Assembly (NCBI RefSeq): GCF_902148845.1
Contig: NC_043758.1
Span: 3,695,579 to 3,759,578 of the forward strand
DNA: 64,000 bases
Direction: 5' to 3'
Source of the DNA: Salarias fasciatus
Lineage: Eukaryota; Chordata; Actinopteri; Blenniiformes; Blenniidae
The notes under the pieces are model-generated. The model ran no database searches. It had not been told where the DNA came from and was given only the letters and a program-made list of their open reading frames with translations. Positions 44,425-54,500 of the stretch are shown here, one piece after another (position 1 is the first letter of the stretch; every line of letters starts with the position of its first letter). A program made the translations under genes and the position numbers.

Positions 44425-47400
44425 CCGTGCACACGCAGCACGACGTGTAAGGACTCTCAGAAACTTTAAATGGTACAGTACAGATGAGGGGAACATACAT
44501 AGTTTGATTTGATTTGATTTGATTTGATTATAGTGTCTTGCACATAAGTGCCCAGCCCTCATGGGCTTACAAGACACATTTCACAAAACAATATTCAGAT
44601 GGCTGCCGGCATAAATTCACAGAAACTGTTCAATCCATCATAACATAACAATATCCACATCACATAGGAGGAAACAACTTCATTTGTCTTCGATCCCAGG
44701 CTTTACAGATATAATGACTTAAAGCAAAAACGTGCTTTTCAAAAAGCTGACTCAACATTTTATAATTTGAAAACCAGAATATATCTGGGTTCCTCCACCA
44801 CATTTAAATCACACAGTGTGCATAGTCTCTCCTCCTCAGGAAGGCCTTTGAACCTGCCCACCTCCACCGCCAGAGGCAAAGTGCCAGTTCGTAATTGGGC
44901 ACAGAGGGACCTTTGTTTTCTACTTAGATATAAAAGAATATATGATTCTGTTTTGTATTCATCCTTAAATTGAATATAAAGCCTTAATTAATTTTTTCTA
45001 CATAGATCACATTTCCACTGTTCTTTAAAACCAATCAACAACTTTTCATTTCATAATTTTAGATTGCAAAGCAATTTGTTTCTATAAACATAGTTTAAAT
45101 CACAGTCTGAAAATATTGTTGCCATTTCTTTAGCCCAAGGATACTGATTTGAACAGTCCCACCTAAAGACCTTTTTGGTCAGTCTGTGCTCTGGCAGCTG
45201 AGTCAGGCGGTTCCACCGACGAACCATTTCGACTTTCTGCTTCACAATGCACGGATCCTATCCCATATCCCCCTCCAGAGCTAATTTAGTAGTGAAGTTA
45301 TGCAAACCAAGGAAAATCCGGATTGCCCTATTCTGAAGCGCATTAAAAAAAACACTTTCCTTAAAGCCCCACACACCCGCCACATAAAACAAAATTGAAC
45401 TAACCTTAGAATTAAATAATTTTGTAAATACCGAAAAAGGTCAGGTACAATTTTCATCTTACTCACTATGGCTCCGAGAGCTCTCCCTGCAGACTCTGAG
45501 AGGAACTTAGTTCCATCTGTAAAGCTCATGGTCTCAATAAAGATCAAACCCTTATAATTTACTCCCGCATTTGATAATAATTTAGCTTATTCATGTGTGT
45601 TGTTGTTTTTTTTTTTCACTTTCCACTCCAGAGAGGAACAGTATAGAAATAAGTTATAGCAGTCTGTGACAAACAAGCTACTTTTTTTAAATCACCAAAT
45701 ATCTTAAATCATTTTTTTGTCCCCAGATTGAATGATTTAGACCAGAATAAAAACGTGTTTAGCATTGATTAGGAAAAAGTTTCATTATACGTCCAAGTCC
45801 TTGGAAATTTGTTTTTCCAATATTTCCTATTCTTCCATGATGGTTAATAATGGAGATGAATGGGGGTCGCGTGATGCAGCTGAGCTCGGAAGACGCCTGC
45901 TCAGGAGCTCCTGAGAAAAACTCGATTTTAACTGATAAATAACACCCGCTCTACTTCCAACGTCGCCTGACAGGTGAAATATGGACTTGAGATCTTGTAA
46001 CAAGACTCAAAGCTCGATTGTTGATCACTTTTCCTCTCGGGAATTGTTAACCTGCAGGAGGGCGGAGAGGGAACGGATCCGGTGCAGTTCTTCAGAGACT
46101 GGATTCCCAGTGAAGGGAAAAGAGCACTTTCCCGAGCCGCTGATTATTGAATGGGCGCACCGGTCCCCGACCTTCCGCTCCCCAGCAGAGAAACAGCCCA
46201 GACCCATTCTCATCCGCCTGCTCAAGTATCAGGATCGGGAGAGAATTCTCCGAATAGCCGCTAAGATCTCCAGAGAAAAAGGGCCGATCATCCACAATGG
46301 AAGCGTGGTGATGTTTTTTCCGGATCTGAGCGCAAGATTGGTGAAGCGCAGGAAGGAATTCAACCACGTTAAGAAGGAGCTCCACGCCAAGAAGCTCCAA
46401 TTCAGCCGTCTTCATCCAGCCACTCTGAGAGTCACCCTACCCGATGGAGAGAAGAGGTTTTCTAAAACACCTGAGACGGCAGCGTCCTTTCTCCGAGACT
46501 TCCCTGGAGGCGGCAGTCCCCAGCCCCTCTGACATAGAGGGGGAGAGACACTCATGCATATCCTTTCTATGAACAGTATAGAGATCTTTTCTTCAAGATT
46601 CATAATTTCTCCTGTTGTTGTGTTATTTCTTCTAGTCTGGTTCTGGATATATTATCAGAAAAGCGATTGTTTGGGTACTGCACTTGAAAGGCAGTTTCAG
46701 CCATTACATTCATAGTTAGAGCGGGTGTGAAAATGTTTATATTGTGTTATTTTATGACGAATAATTATAAGTTTATGTACCTGGGGCTCCTGGCAGAGTG
46801 AAGTATTAGTTAAGTATGTTGTGTTTCGGAAGCGTTCAATGGAGATCCCGGTTGGTAAGTTTGGATTGTGCCGAGTGTTCGGGGAGTCGGTACTTAAAGG
46901 GTTTAGTTTCTTCTATGTTTTTATGTTTGGTTTTATCGTAAGAGATGCATTTTCTTAAGGTTTTTGCTGAGAGGCTATGAAGTATATTACTGTCAAACCA
47001 CTTATTTTTTCTCATGAACAAGGTTCTAGAATTTGTCAGTTTGAATGTTAATGGTTTAAATGGGCCTGTCAAAGGAAAAAGAGTGCTAACATACTTAAAA
47101 AAGATTAAAACTGATATAGCCTTTATTCAGGAGACTCGTCTCACTACAGAAGAGCACAAAAAATTAAAGAGAGGGTGGATAGGCCAGGTTTTCTCCTCAT
47201 CTTTTAACTCCAAGGCAAGAGGAGTCTCTATTTTGATAAATAAAAATATTCTCATCACTATCCATGATACAATTACTGACCCATTAGGCCGCCACGTTTT
47301 GATAAACTGTCAACTTTACTCAGAACAATGGACTCTGCTAAATCTTTATGCTCCAAACTATGATGATGTTTCTTTTATCCAGGACATTTTTCTTAAGGTT

Positions 47401-50400
47401 ATCAGGAGGTCATGAACATATTCTTATGGGAGGAGACTTCAACTTCTGTTTGGATCCAGTACTGGATAAATCTTCAACCTCCATTTCCAAAACAAACTCA
47501 GCCTTAACTACTTTGTCATTCATGAATGATTTAAATCTAGCAGACGTCTGGAGGCAGATGCAGCCCCAAAACATAGACTACTTAAGTATAATACATTAAG
47601 TACTTATAGAGCTGAGAAGAATATTTTGAGAACAAAACAAAGGCACTAAGAATTGGGGGAAAAAGCTCAAAAAGTCCTGTCTTGGCAGTTAAAAAGGGAG
47701 GAAAGTTTAAAAACAATTAATCAAATTGAAAATGAATGTGGATGTATTACCCAAAATCCAAAAGAAATAAATGAAACCTTCAAAAACTTTTATGTTAATC
47801 TATATAAATTAGAATCACCGGAAGATCTGTCTGCAGTAGATACATTTTTATCTAATCTAGGACAAGAGGGATCTGGATCTCCCATTTACTTCAAAAGAAA
47901 TCCAGGAGGCTTTATCTTCTTTACAATCCAATAAATCACCAGGGGAAGATGGGCTTCCTCCTGAATTTTATAAAGAGTTTAAGGATTTGCTTGTGCCTCT
48001 TCTTATGGATAAATAAATCTAGCATCCAGAACACAAAGCCTTCCTGACTCCTTTTTTTCCACTATAATTACAGTGTTCCCTAAAAAAAACAAAGATCCCC
48101 GAAGTGCTCATCTTACAGACTGATCTCCCTTTTGAATGCTGATTATAAAGTGATTTCTAAAGCTCTAGCAAACAGGCTGAGTAAATATTTACCAAAACTG
48201 ACACACCCAGACCAGGTGGGTTTTATTCAGAAGAGATCCTCTGCCAATAATGTATGCGGGTTGTTTAATATTATTCATGATGCAACATCCAGTTCTGAAC
48301 CCAGTATAGCTGTCACTTTAGATGCTGAAAAAGCCTTTGACAGGCTTGAATGGCCTAATTTATTCAAGGTGTTATCTAAATTTGGATTTGGTTCTTATTT
48401 CATTAATTGGATTAATACACTTTATAGAAAACCAGAAGCTAAAATTATTACTAACGGACACATTTCCACTGTTTTCCCCCTGAACGACAAGGTGGCCCCC
48501 TGTCCCCTGGCCTTTTTGTTATCGCCATCGAGCCTTTGGCCGGGTTAATCAGGCAAGATTCAGAGATAAAGGGGGTAAAAGTGGGTAGGACGACACATAA
48601 AGTTAATCTTATGGCAGATGATATTATTCTGTATTTAACAAACCCGTTCAATTCTCTGGCTAAATTACAATCAATTTTACATCATTTTGGGTTTGTTTCA
48701 GGATATAAAGTGAATTATGAAAAAAGTGAAATTCTTCCCCTCTCAGACTTTGATTATGTGGAATATCAACAGAGGAGCCCATTTAAATGGTCCCCAGAGG
48801 GGATAAGATACCTTGGAATAATGGTGGATAAAAATTTAAAGAATCTGTACAATCTTAATTATGTGACACTAATTAGTCAAATAACAGAGGATCTGAAAAA
48901 ATGGATAAATCTACCTTGATTGGCCAGATAAATTGTATTAAAATGAACATATTGCCTAGACTGCAATACCTCTTTCAGTCCTTACCGATTCCATTACCAC
49001 TCAGATATTTTAAGAACCTTAATAAACATATTAGACAATTCATATGCAATGTTAAACCTCCAAGGGTTTCAACTGAAAAACTTACCTGGGACTTTAAATT
49101 GGGGGGTCTTAAATTACCAAATCTGAAAAAGCATTATTTGGCAGCCCAAACCCAAATGCGACTTGTTTTTCTTTTTGGTAGGGAAAATATCCCACCGTGG
49201 GTTTTAATTGGAATGCATGCACTCAAAGAAACTGTTCCTGCAGATTTTGTTTATAAGTGGACGCCCAAAACTATTTCTACTAGAACTGACAACCCTGTAT
49301 TAATGCATGTCATCAAACCATGGTACGAAGTTCGTAAAAATGTTGAACTGGAAAATAATTTGTTACCCAAAACACCTCTGAAACAGAACGGACTCATACC
49401 CATGTCCCTGGACAATAAGACCCTGGAAATCTGGCACCAGAAAGGAGTCCGCTATCTGGAGGACTGTTATGAGAATGGATCTCTCATGTCTTTTGAGGAC
49501 CTGAGGAGGACGTATGATCTGTCCAGCAGAAACTTCTTCTGTTACTTCCAGTTAAGATCCTTTCTTGAAACTACTCTTGAACATCAGAAGACTCTGCCTA
49601 CACTCAGTGAGCTGGAGAGACGACTTCATGAGGGCAACGCACCTCGTCTTTTTTCAAAAGTGTACTCTCTCCTGATGGAGGATACTCCAAAACCAGGTCT
49701 CCATAAGTCAAAGGAGAGATGGGAGTCGGACTTCAATATGTCAATTCGTCCAGAGCTCTAGTCTGACTTATGTCAAAAAAGTTGAACTACCACAATTAAT
49801 TCCAGATACAGGCTGACCAATGATAACTTTCTCCATCAAACCTACATCACGCCAGAGAAGCTGCATAAATATAAACCTGAGATATCCAGCTTGTGCTTTA
49901 GATGTGGTCTTGAAGAGGGCTGCTTCCTGCACTGCACATGGTCTTCCACTAAACTTATTACATTCTGGCATGATTTCTCAGACATTATAACACGACTCCT
50001 GGGAGTACATCTCCCATCATGTCCTCAAATGTGCTTGTTAGGGGATTTAACAAATATTGAAGCTCATTTGAGAAGAACTCAAAAGAACTTTCTGGCTTTG
50101 GCCTTATGTGTTGCCAGGAAGTGCGTAGCCACTACATGGAAGTTCAATTCCATGTTTCCATGATTGATTGAATAATAAAGAAACTAAATTATCTCCATAC
50201 CTGGGGTCCCAGCCGGTGGGGTTTCTGCTGGGTGCCTGAGTGGGCCTCCTGCTGGAGGCTTGTAGGAAGCTCCTGCAGGGGGCGTGGGTGGCGCTCCAGT
50301 CGGGGGTGACAGTATGGCTCAAACCCCGGCCGCACGAGGGACTTCCGGCGGTTACATGCCTGGGACCCCAGTTGGGGGCACATCTGAGGCTCTCTTTGAG

Positions 50401-50730
50401 GCCCACTGGGTCCAAGCTGGTTCATCTTAGATGACTGCTGTAAATACATCGGTTCAGAACATGTTGCTTTCACAAATGTCCAATATACACCTGCCTCACA
50501 CACACACATCTGCTAAATCTAACAATATGAGCAAAATGAAACAGTAAAAGCCAGTAAAGTTGTTGTGGAGTGCTGCCAATTTAGAAAACGTTGGTTTTGT
50601 TATTTATTTCCAGAAATAATGTGAAATATTGACTTGAAAACAAGGGTTCTTACATTTCTCAGTGAGCGGTTGGTTCTCTTGATGGTTTTTCCTCCGCCAA
50701 ACGTCCTGGAAAACTTGAATTCACCAAGAA
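43273..50730 (-). CDS. Unrecognised repeat-protein gene candidate, split by a 6.5 kb insertion
   Basis: I do not recognise the family. Minus-strand pieces: exon 50730-50654 (acceptor TTCCAG, donor GTAAGA, 77 bp; contains SRTFGGGKTIKRTNRSL). Next exon from 50437 (acceptor TTTACAG) to the insertion border near 50200, continuing beyond the insertion from 43679 to the TAA at 43273-43275. Phases fit: the first exon ends in phase 0 and the second starts in phase 0. Removing the insertion together with one copy of its CCTGGG duplication keeps the frame. The product is rich in Pro, Arg, His and Gln. It has about four diverged repeats whose shared core is REPRVRPGFEPY followed by CPHQKLHP; cores lie at about 50310-50390 and in 43273-43680. 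5' exons above 50730 are not identified; the CpG island at 51.1-51.4 kb is nearby. It could instead be repeat DNA that happens to stay open, because its composition is GC-rich. With the insertion in place it is probably inactive. Confidence 0.4.
43680..43718 (+). repeat. Left 39-bp inverted end of the 6.5 kb insertion
   Basis: Pairs with 50161-50199 in inverted orientation with a single mismatch (T versus A at the 15th base). Confidence 0.85.
43719..44342. other. Unassigned left part of the 6.5 kb insertion
   Basis: AT-rich start, then unique-looking sequence with no open frame of a known family. I see no domain, tRNA or repeat here apart from its position inside the inverted ends. Confidence 0.4.
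44343..44421. repeat. (CA)n microsatellite
   Basis: An uninterrupted CA run of about 39 units, the longest in the window. Confidence 0.97.
44503..45590 (-). mobile_element. LINE 3' fragment, minus strand
   Basis: On the minus strand the C-terminal part of a non-LTR reverse transcriptase ORF is readable in pieces: KFLSESAGRALGAIVSK (about 45500), WNRLTQLPEHRLTKKVFRWD (about 45190), and RTGTLPLAVEVGRFKGLPEE followed by ERLCTLCD (about 44840). The 3' end is followed by a pentanucleotide tail (TTTGA on plus, 44503-44527), as expected for a LINE that ends in a short tandem repeat. It is 5' truncated and has frame breaks. The pattern suggests the I/RTE-like side of teleost LINEs, but the clade is not certain. 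Confidence 0.65.
45981..46532 (+). pseudogene. L1 ORF1 protein remnant
   Basis: 184 codons, open from ATG to stop. The conserved core (AHRSP, LLKYQDRERIL, IHNGSVVMFFPDLS, LHPATLRVTLPDGEKRF) matches the C-terminal half of fish L1 ORF1 nucleic-acid chaperones. Most of the N-terminal coiled coil is absent, giving a protein about half the usual length. Confidence 0.75.
47014..47600 (+). pseudogene. L1 ORF2 endonuclease part
   Basis: An APE-type endonuclease in two frames: FVSLNVNGLNGPVKG with the catalytic Asn, FIQETRL with the catalytic Glu, LLNLYAPN, then GGDFNFCLDP. The junction to the reverse transcriptase is deleted. Confidence 0.75.
48132..49761 (+). pseudogene. L1 ORF2 reverse transcriptase part
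   Basis: Blocks in order: NADYKVISKALANRL, HPDQVGFIQKRSSANN, VTLDAEKAFDRLEW, MADDIILYL (active-site ADD), SGYKVNYEKSEILPL, GIRYLGIMVDKN, then NILPRLQYLFQSLPI and GGLKLPNLKKHYLAAQ. They are spread over three frames, so there are at least two frame breaks in this part. Confidence 0.8.
50161..50199 (-). repeat. Right 39-bp inverted end of the 6.5 kb insertion
   Basis: Reverse complement of 43680-43718 with one mismatch. It starts exactly at the L1 ORF2 stop codon TGA and includes the L1 AATAAAG signal. Confidence 0.85.
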
Positions 50731-51059
50731 CTGGAAGTCAAAAGGTCATTCGGTAACTACAAGGGCGGATTTTTAATGGTTGGATCCTAAATATCGACAG
50801 CAAGAGGCTGTTTGTCTGAACTGGACGAAGAAAAAATTTAAAATGAAATCCAGTTAACTGGCTGCAGATTTGAGTGGATCAAAGAGTTGCTATGGAAACG
50901 GAGTCGGACTCTGGTCACATGACCTGGAATCGAGTCAGACTCGGTTCTTGATTCATGAATCGAGTCTGACTCGGAACGTGTGTGTATGTGATGTGTGCGT
51001 GCATGCACGATACGATTAATGTACTGAAAGTCTGCAATAAAGTGTTTTATTCAGTCCAG

Positions 51060-51440
51060 CATGTACTTGACACTGATTGAGCATTAAACCCACCGCCCGA
51101 CCCGGGCTCCGGCCGGGTTGTGAACCCTGCGGGCCCGCGGAGTGACGGCGGGGCGGGACGCAGCGCGGATCGGTCCGGTTCCGAGCTCACATTCCGGGGT
51201 CAGGCCGAGCCGAGGAACCCCGCGCCGCACCGCCTCCCCGCCTGCTGCCCCGGTGACGGCCGTGAGAGAGTCTCCAGCAGACGAGGTGAGGAACCGGAGG
51301 CTGCAGCCGGAGATGGAGGCTGTGGACTCTGGTCCTCGTTGTTCAAGCGGAGGAGCTGAGAGCAGTGGCGGTCCGAGCTGGGTTAGCCCCCGGAGTAGCT
51401 GGGGGTGGGGAGGGCGGGGTGGCTATGACTATGGGACTTT
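51060..51440. promoter_or_regulatory. CpG island with possible first exon
   Basis: A strongly CpG-rich stretch, unlike the AT-rich surroundings. On the plus strand a donor-like GACGAG|GTGAGG stands near 51284. A short frame (ATG about 51314, EAVDSGPRCSSGG...) begins in good Kozak context (GAGATGGAG). On the minus strand it could be the promoter of the repeat-protein gene candidate below 50.73 kb. Which gene it serves is not resolved. Confidence 0.45.
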
Positions 51441-51552
51441 TAATTCTTAGAAAAAAAATAAGTTAATTATGCTTTAAAATGACCATGAAAGCACCTGAAA
51501 CCTTTATTTGGAATTAACCTGCCAGTTTATTCTAATTAATGAGCAGCTTTAA

Positions 51553-51957
51553 AGGTGCTGTAGGCAGGATTTTGCTAGTCAATGCTAATTTTTCAGTGTT
51601 TTCTTTGGATTAAATGTTAGAGTATCCATTGATAATCCTTTAGGAGTGTAGCATAATTGCACTACTGCGCAGGCGCAGTGTTTCCATCTGTCTCTGTTCT
51701 GAGCTGAAAAGGAATCTCGACAGCTCCAGGTATCTTTGACCAATCAGAAGAGCCCCTGAGGCTCTAACCGTGATTGGTCGAGGGGCATTCGTCACACGTT
51801 CTTGTTGGAGGGACTTAACTTGCGCAAGGGCGTGATTTCAGAGAAAACAGTACAGAATTGGCTGTGCTGGGTTTCAAATCGCCATCTTAGATGGGTCAAA
51901 TTGCTTAGGTAAACCTAAGCAAGATGGCGGAGATGCTGAATCCTGCCTACGTCACCT
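51553..51957 (+). mobile_element. TTAA-flanked MITE, copy 1
   Basis: 405 bp between TTAA duplications (51549-51552 and 51958-51961). Ends are inverted: AGGTGCTGTAGGCAGGATT on the left, and its complement with two mismatches on the right. Inside are an inverted pair of CCAAT-type boxes (GACCAATCA...TGATTGGTC) and a near-perfect palindrome at 51901-51922 with 10-nt arms TTGCTTAGGT. There is no coding capacity. TTAA targets point to a piggyBac-type source, but the end sequence is not the usual piggyBac one. Confidence 0.85.
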
Positions 51958-51961
51958 TTAA

Positions 51962-52986
51962 TATGCCTCATATGTAAATTAGACATGACTTTATTCTGCT
52001 CATTCTGCACAGGATTGTTCCCTCCAGACATTTATTTAACAGAGCCTCAGTAGAAATGTATCATGAAAAGAGTGGATGGGCTGAAGCATATCTATGCAGA
52101 CATATTATACAGCTGTAGCATCAAAGTTCACGGAGAAAGAAAGAGAGAAAGTTCCAGCGCCAGGATCTGTTTACTTCCTGTCCTGTGGCTCCTCTCTCTA
52201 TTTTTTTTTATTTTTATTCTTTTTTTCAAATGCAACCATTTAGAGCAACAGGAACAATTATTATTTCTGATTACATTTCTGATTACACACACACTCCACA
52301 TCGCTGTCCATCACCACACAGTGTCCACACCTGCTCCAATTTGTGTTACTGTCAGTCTATTGATAACCTCTCCTCCTCTGAATCACTACCAGTGTTTGTT
52401 TGTTTGTTTGTTTTTGTCTCGTAATTTCTGTTTCTCATGAGAAATTGTATGCATTACAGGTCTTTGTCCCATTTTTCCATAGATCAGGAGTATTCTGTGT
52501 GTTTCTCTTCCCCTTTAACATCTACTTCTAATAACAATATGTAGTTTCTTGAGAAAGTTAACACTTATGTATTTCTTCAAACATATATGTCAGTGTAAGT
52601 TGCAACCTTTGTTGGCAGAAAGAAATAACCATGATCCAATAATCAACATAGGGCAGTATGAAGATTCTCATCAATATCTGTGTGCATTTGTCCAGGTAAA
52701 GCTCTTGAAATGCCTCTGAAGTCAGGCTGAATGGTCTCTACCAATGACTCCTTTTCACACAGCAAACTGATGCTGACATGAAATTCTGACAACTGAAATT
52801 CTGAAATTCTGTAGTTTTCACATCAGGCCACAAGTCAGCGCTGTTTGTTTTTGTAATGACACCTCACACACACATATACATGCAGAAAACAATACACATT
52901 AACAATGAAAAGTACACAGATGTTTAGCCACTACTGTTGATATAGTCCATCTCCTCGTGTATGTGCAATAGATCTATTAATTACGG
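51962..52986. other. No gene seen
   Basis: AT-rich sequence with a (TTTG)n run around 52387-52412 and no recognisable exon, RNA gene or element. Confidence 0.5.
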
Positions 52987-53060
52987 CAGCCATTCGCAAC
53001 CTTGGGGTCCCGACCCCACTTGGGGACCAGAAGTGATTTCTTAGGGGCGCCAAATAATTT
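52987..53060 (+). mobile_element. hAT-type element left end
   Basis: CAGCCATTCGCAACCTTGGG followed by GTCCCGACCCCACTTGGGG is the typical left end of fish hAT elements, whose consensus begins CAGTGGTTCTCAACC. A candidate partner right end lies at 55705-55744. Confidence 0.5.
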
Positions 53061-53738
53061 TGGAAAAACATAAATGCGCATAATTAATTTTGAATTAAAT
53101 TATTTTGGATAGGGAGCATTTTTTAAAGCGTAAGATAGCTGTCAGTTAGAATTTGTATGCAGAAACGCATCTGTGTAAAGCCTGAAAGGCATTCCACTGC
53201 TTTCCTCCAGTAAACCCAATGATGAGGCCAATCAGTGACTGTGTGAACGCTGCCACTGTCAAACTGATGGCTTAAAGGCACAATACCTAAGAAATTTACT
53301 CTTCCCATTTTTCACATGTCATCGAAGAAGCATTCCCTTTCAATAATGTGTTGTCTCCATCAACAAATGTCTTGATCAAGTTTTTTTTCTTTCAAAAGTT
53401 TCAGTTTCAGGACAGAATAACTCCGATGGGCGGGGCTGGACTGTCACACTTCTGGGTTCCAGAGCCAATCATACCGGTATGTGAGTTCCTGAGGTTGCCA
53501 AATAAGCAGTGCAGCAATCCATATTTTCTGACTGCGTGCGCGCCACAATGGCAAAGCACCTGAACTCTCTGAACTCACTTAAACTCAAACTGTCAACCTG
53601 CACGACGCCCTCCAGAGAGGAGGAGGGGGAGGAGTTATATGTAGTATGTAGGAGTCCGTTATATGACATAATATTACTTATTAGTGTACTTGTAAATCTA
53701 CTGAGCCACAATCAAATTGAATTTTATGAGCAATTTGT

Positions 53739-53809
53739 GCCGAAATAGCTCATTTGGGAGCGTTAGACTGAAGTTCTAAAGGTCCCTGGTTCAATCCCGG
53801 GTTTTTGCA
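53739..53809 (+). pseudogene. tRNA-Phe pseudogene (locus A)
   Basis: Clearly a tRNA-Phe copy. It has a shortened D arm (TTTGGGAGCG), a changed base next to the anticodon (GAAGTTC instead of GAAGATC), and an acceptor end (TTTTTGCA) that no longer pairs with GCCGAAA. 71 nt against 73 in the intact copy at 54067. Confidence 0.85.
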
Positions 53810-53924
53810 GGCTATAAGAACTTTGCAGTCACAGGGTACATCAGGTCTCGAAACTGTCTCTTTCCTACTGTGAAAGAACAATGGAACAGTTCCCAGTTCC
53901 CAGTTTTTAGCATTTCTGCCATTG

Positions 53925-54500
53925 CCGTGTAAATGTTTCTGGAATGAAAACACAAAAGCAGTGTGTTGTCATTTGAAGTGTCCTGTAAACAGGGGCCAAC
54001 AAACATGTATACTTGCATATACAGTATACTCTGCGATTATTCCATTGAATTTTTAACTGTATCTGTGCCGAAATAGCTCAGTTGGGAGAGCGTTAGACTG
54101 AAGATCTAAAGGTCCCTGGTTCGATCCCGGGTTTCGGCAGACAGGGGGATGTTTTAAACCTAATCTGTTGCTAGTGCTCTGCCCTGTTCAGGGTCAAAGG
54201 GCAAATCCCACTGAAATGACAACATGAGGGCAGTACGCATGGTTAACAGCCCATCAGGCCAAACACGGAGAGGCTCTCACCTACAGGCAGAGTTGCTGAT
54301 TAACCTTAAATGCATGCTTATTGAAAAATGTATACTTTTGTATATACAAGTATTGACCATTGTAAAGAAATGTACCATTCTGTATTAGGCTTCAGCGATT
54401 TCATCAGCTCCGGTAATGTCTCATTTCTACTTAGCACTACGGTATGGACAAGCATCACCAGGCACAAATCTGTTGCCTGTGTCCACTGTAGAGAGTACTA
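53925..54500. repeat. tRNA-Phe cassette, arm of an inverted duplication (pairs with 56130-56670)
   Basis: The tRNA at locus B and both its flanks recur inverted around locus C. Examples: 'tttctggaatgaaaacacaaa' (53934) against 'tttgtgttttagttccagaaa' (about 56630), 'ttaggcttcagcgatttcat' (54386) against 'atgaaatcgctgaagcctaa' (about 56197), and 'gggcaaatcccactgaaat' against its complement near 56400. The centre lies near 55.3 kb. The arms are clearly diverged, so the duplication is not recent. Confidence 0.75.
54067..54139 (+). tRNA. tRNA-Phe (anticodon GAA), locus B, canonical
   Basis: 73 nt matching the vertebrate tRNA-Phe sequence throughout. Acceptor GCCGAAA/TTTCGGC, A box TAGCTCAGTTGG, anticodon loop CTGAAGA, B box GGTTCGATCCC, T stem CCTGG/CCGGG all pair. 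No CCA is encoded, as expected. A TTTT terminator follows within about 20 nt. It should be charged with phenylalanine; it is the only fully canonical copy in the window. Confidence 0.95.

Larger units (their letters stand above)
43680..50199. mobile_element. 6.5 kb insertion with 39-bp inverted ends and 6-bp target duplication
   Basis: The left end 43680-43718 starts TATGGAGATAATTT and reads on through GTTTCTTTATTATTC. The right end 50161-50199 is its reverse complement with one mismatch. CCTGGG stands directly outside both ends (43674-43679 and 50200-50205). Outside these, the two flanks continue the same open, repeat-bearing sequence. Inside are a minus-strand LINE piece and a nearly full L1-type LINE on the plus strand. 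The right inverted end coincides with the L1 3' UTR and begins at the ORF2 stop codon. Whether the unit moved as one piece or grew by nested events cannot be decided here. Confidence 0.6.
45860..50199 (+). mobile_element. L1-type LINE, nearly full-length but defective
   Basis: ORF1 at 45981-46532 (184 codons) starts MDLRSCNKTQSSIVDHF and holds the IEWAHRSP, RPILIRLLKYQDRERIL and FFPDLSA motifs of the L1 ORF1 RNA-binding domain. The usual coiled-coil N-terminal half is largely missing, so it has an internal deletion. ORF2 starts at 47014 with the endonuclease (LNVNGLN, FIQETRL, LLNLYAPN, GGDFNF). It loses sequence near 47600-47650 and continues with the reverse transcriptase: QVGFIQKRSSANN, DAEKAFDRLEW, an ADDIILY box at about 48617, SGYKVNYEKSE and RYLGIMV. 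The 48901-49761 block (286 codons) and the C-terminal Cys-rich piece (CFRCGLEEGCFLHCTW, from 49891) follow. Frame changes separate several of these blocks, so it cannot be active. The 3' UTR after the stop at 50161 is only about 39 bp and contains AATAAAG. Confidence 0.85.

Noticed and set aside
45981-46532. Host gene candidate with a clean 184-codon frame
   Set aside because: Motifs are those of L1 ORF1 and it sits directly before an L1 ORF2; it is part of the LINE.
50905-50975. Hairpin-like repeats of the 'gaatcgagtc(a/t)gactcgg' type
   Set aside because: Short imperfect direct and inverted repeats that could fold, but nothing ties them to a regulatory or mobile function.
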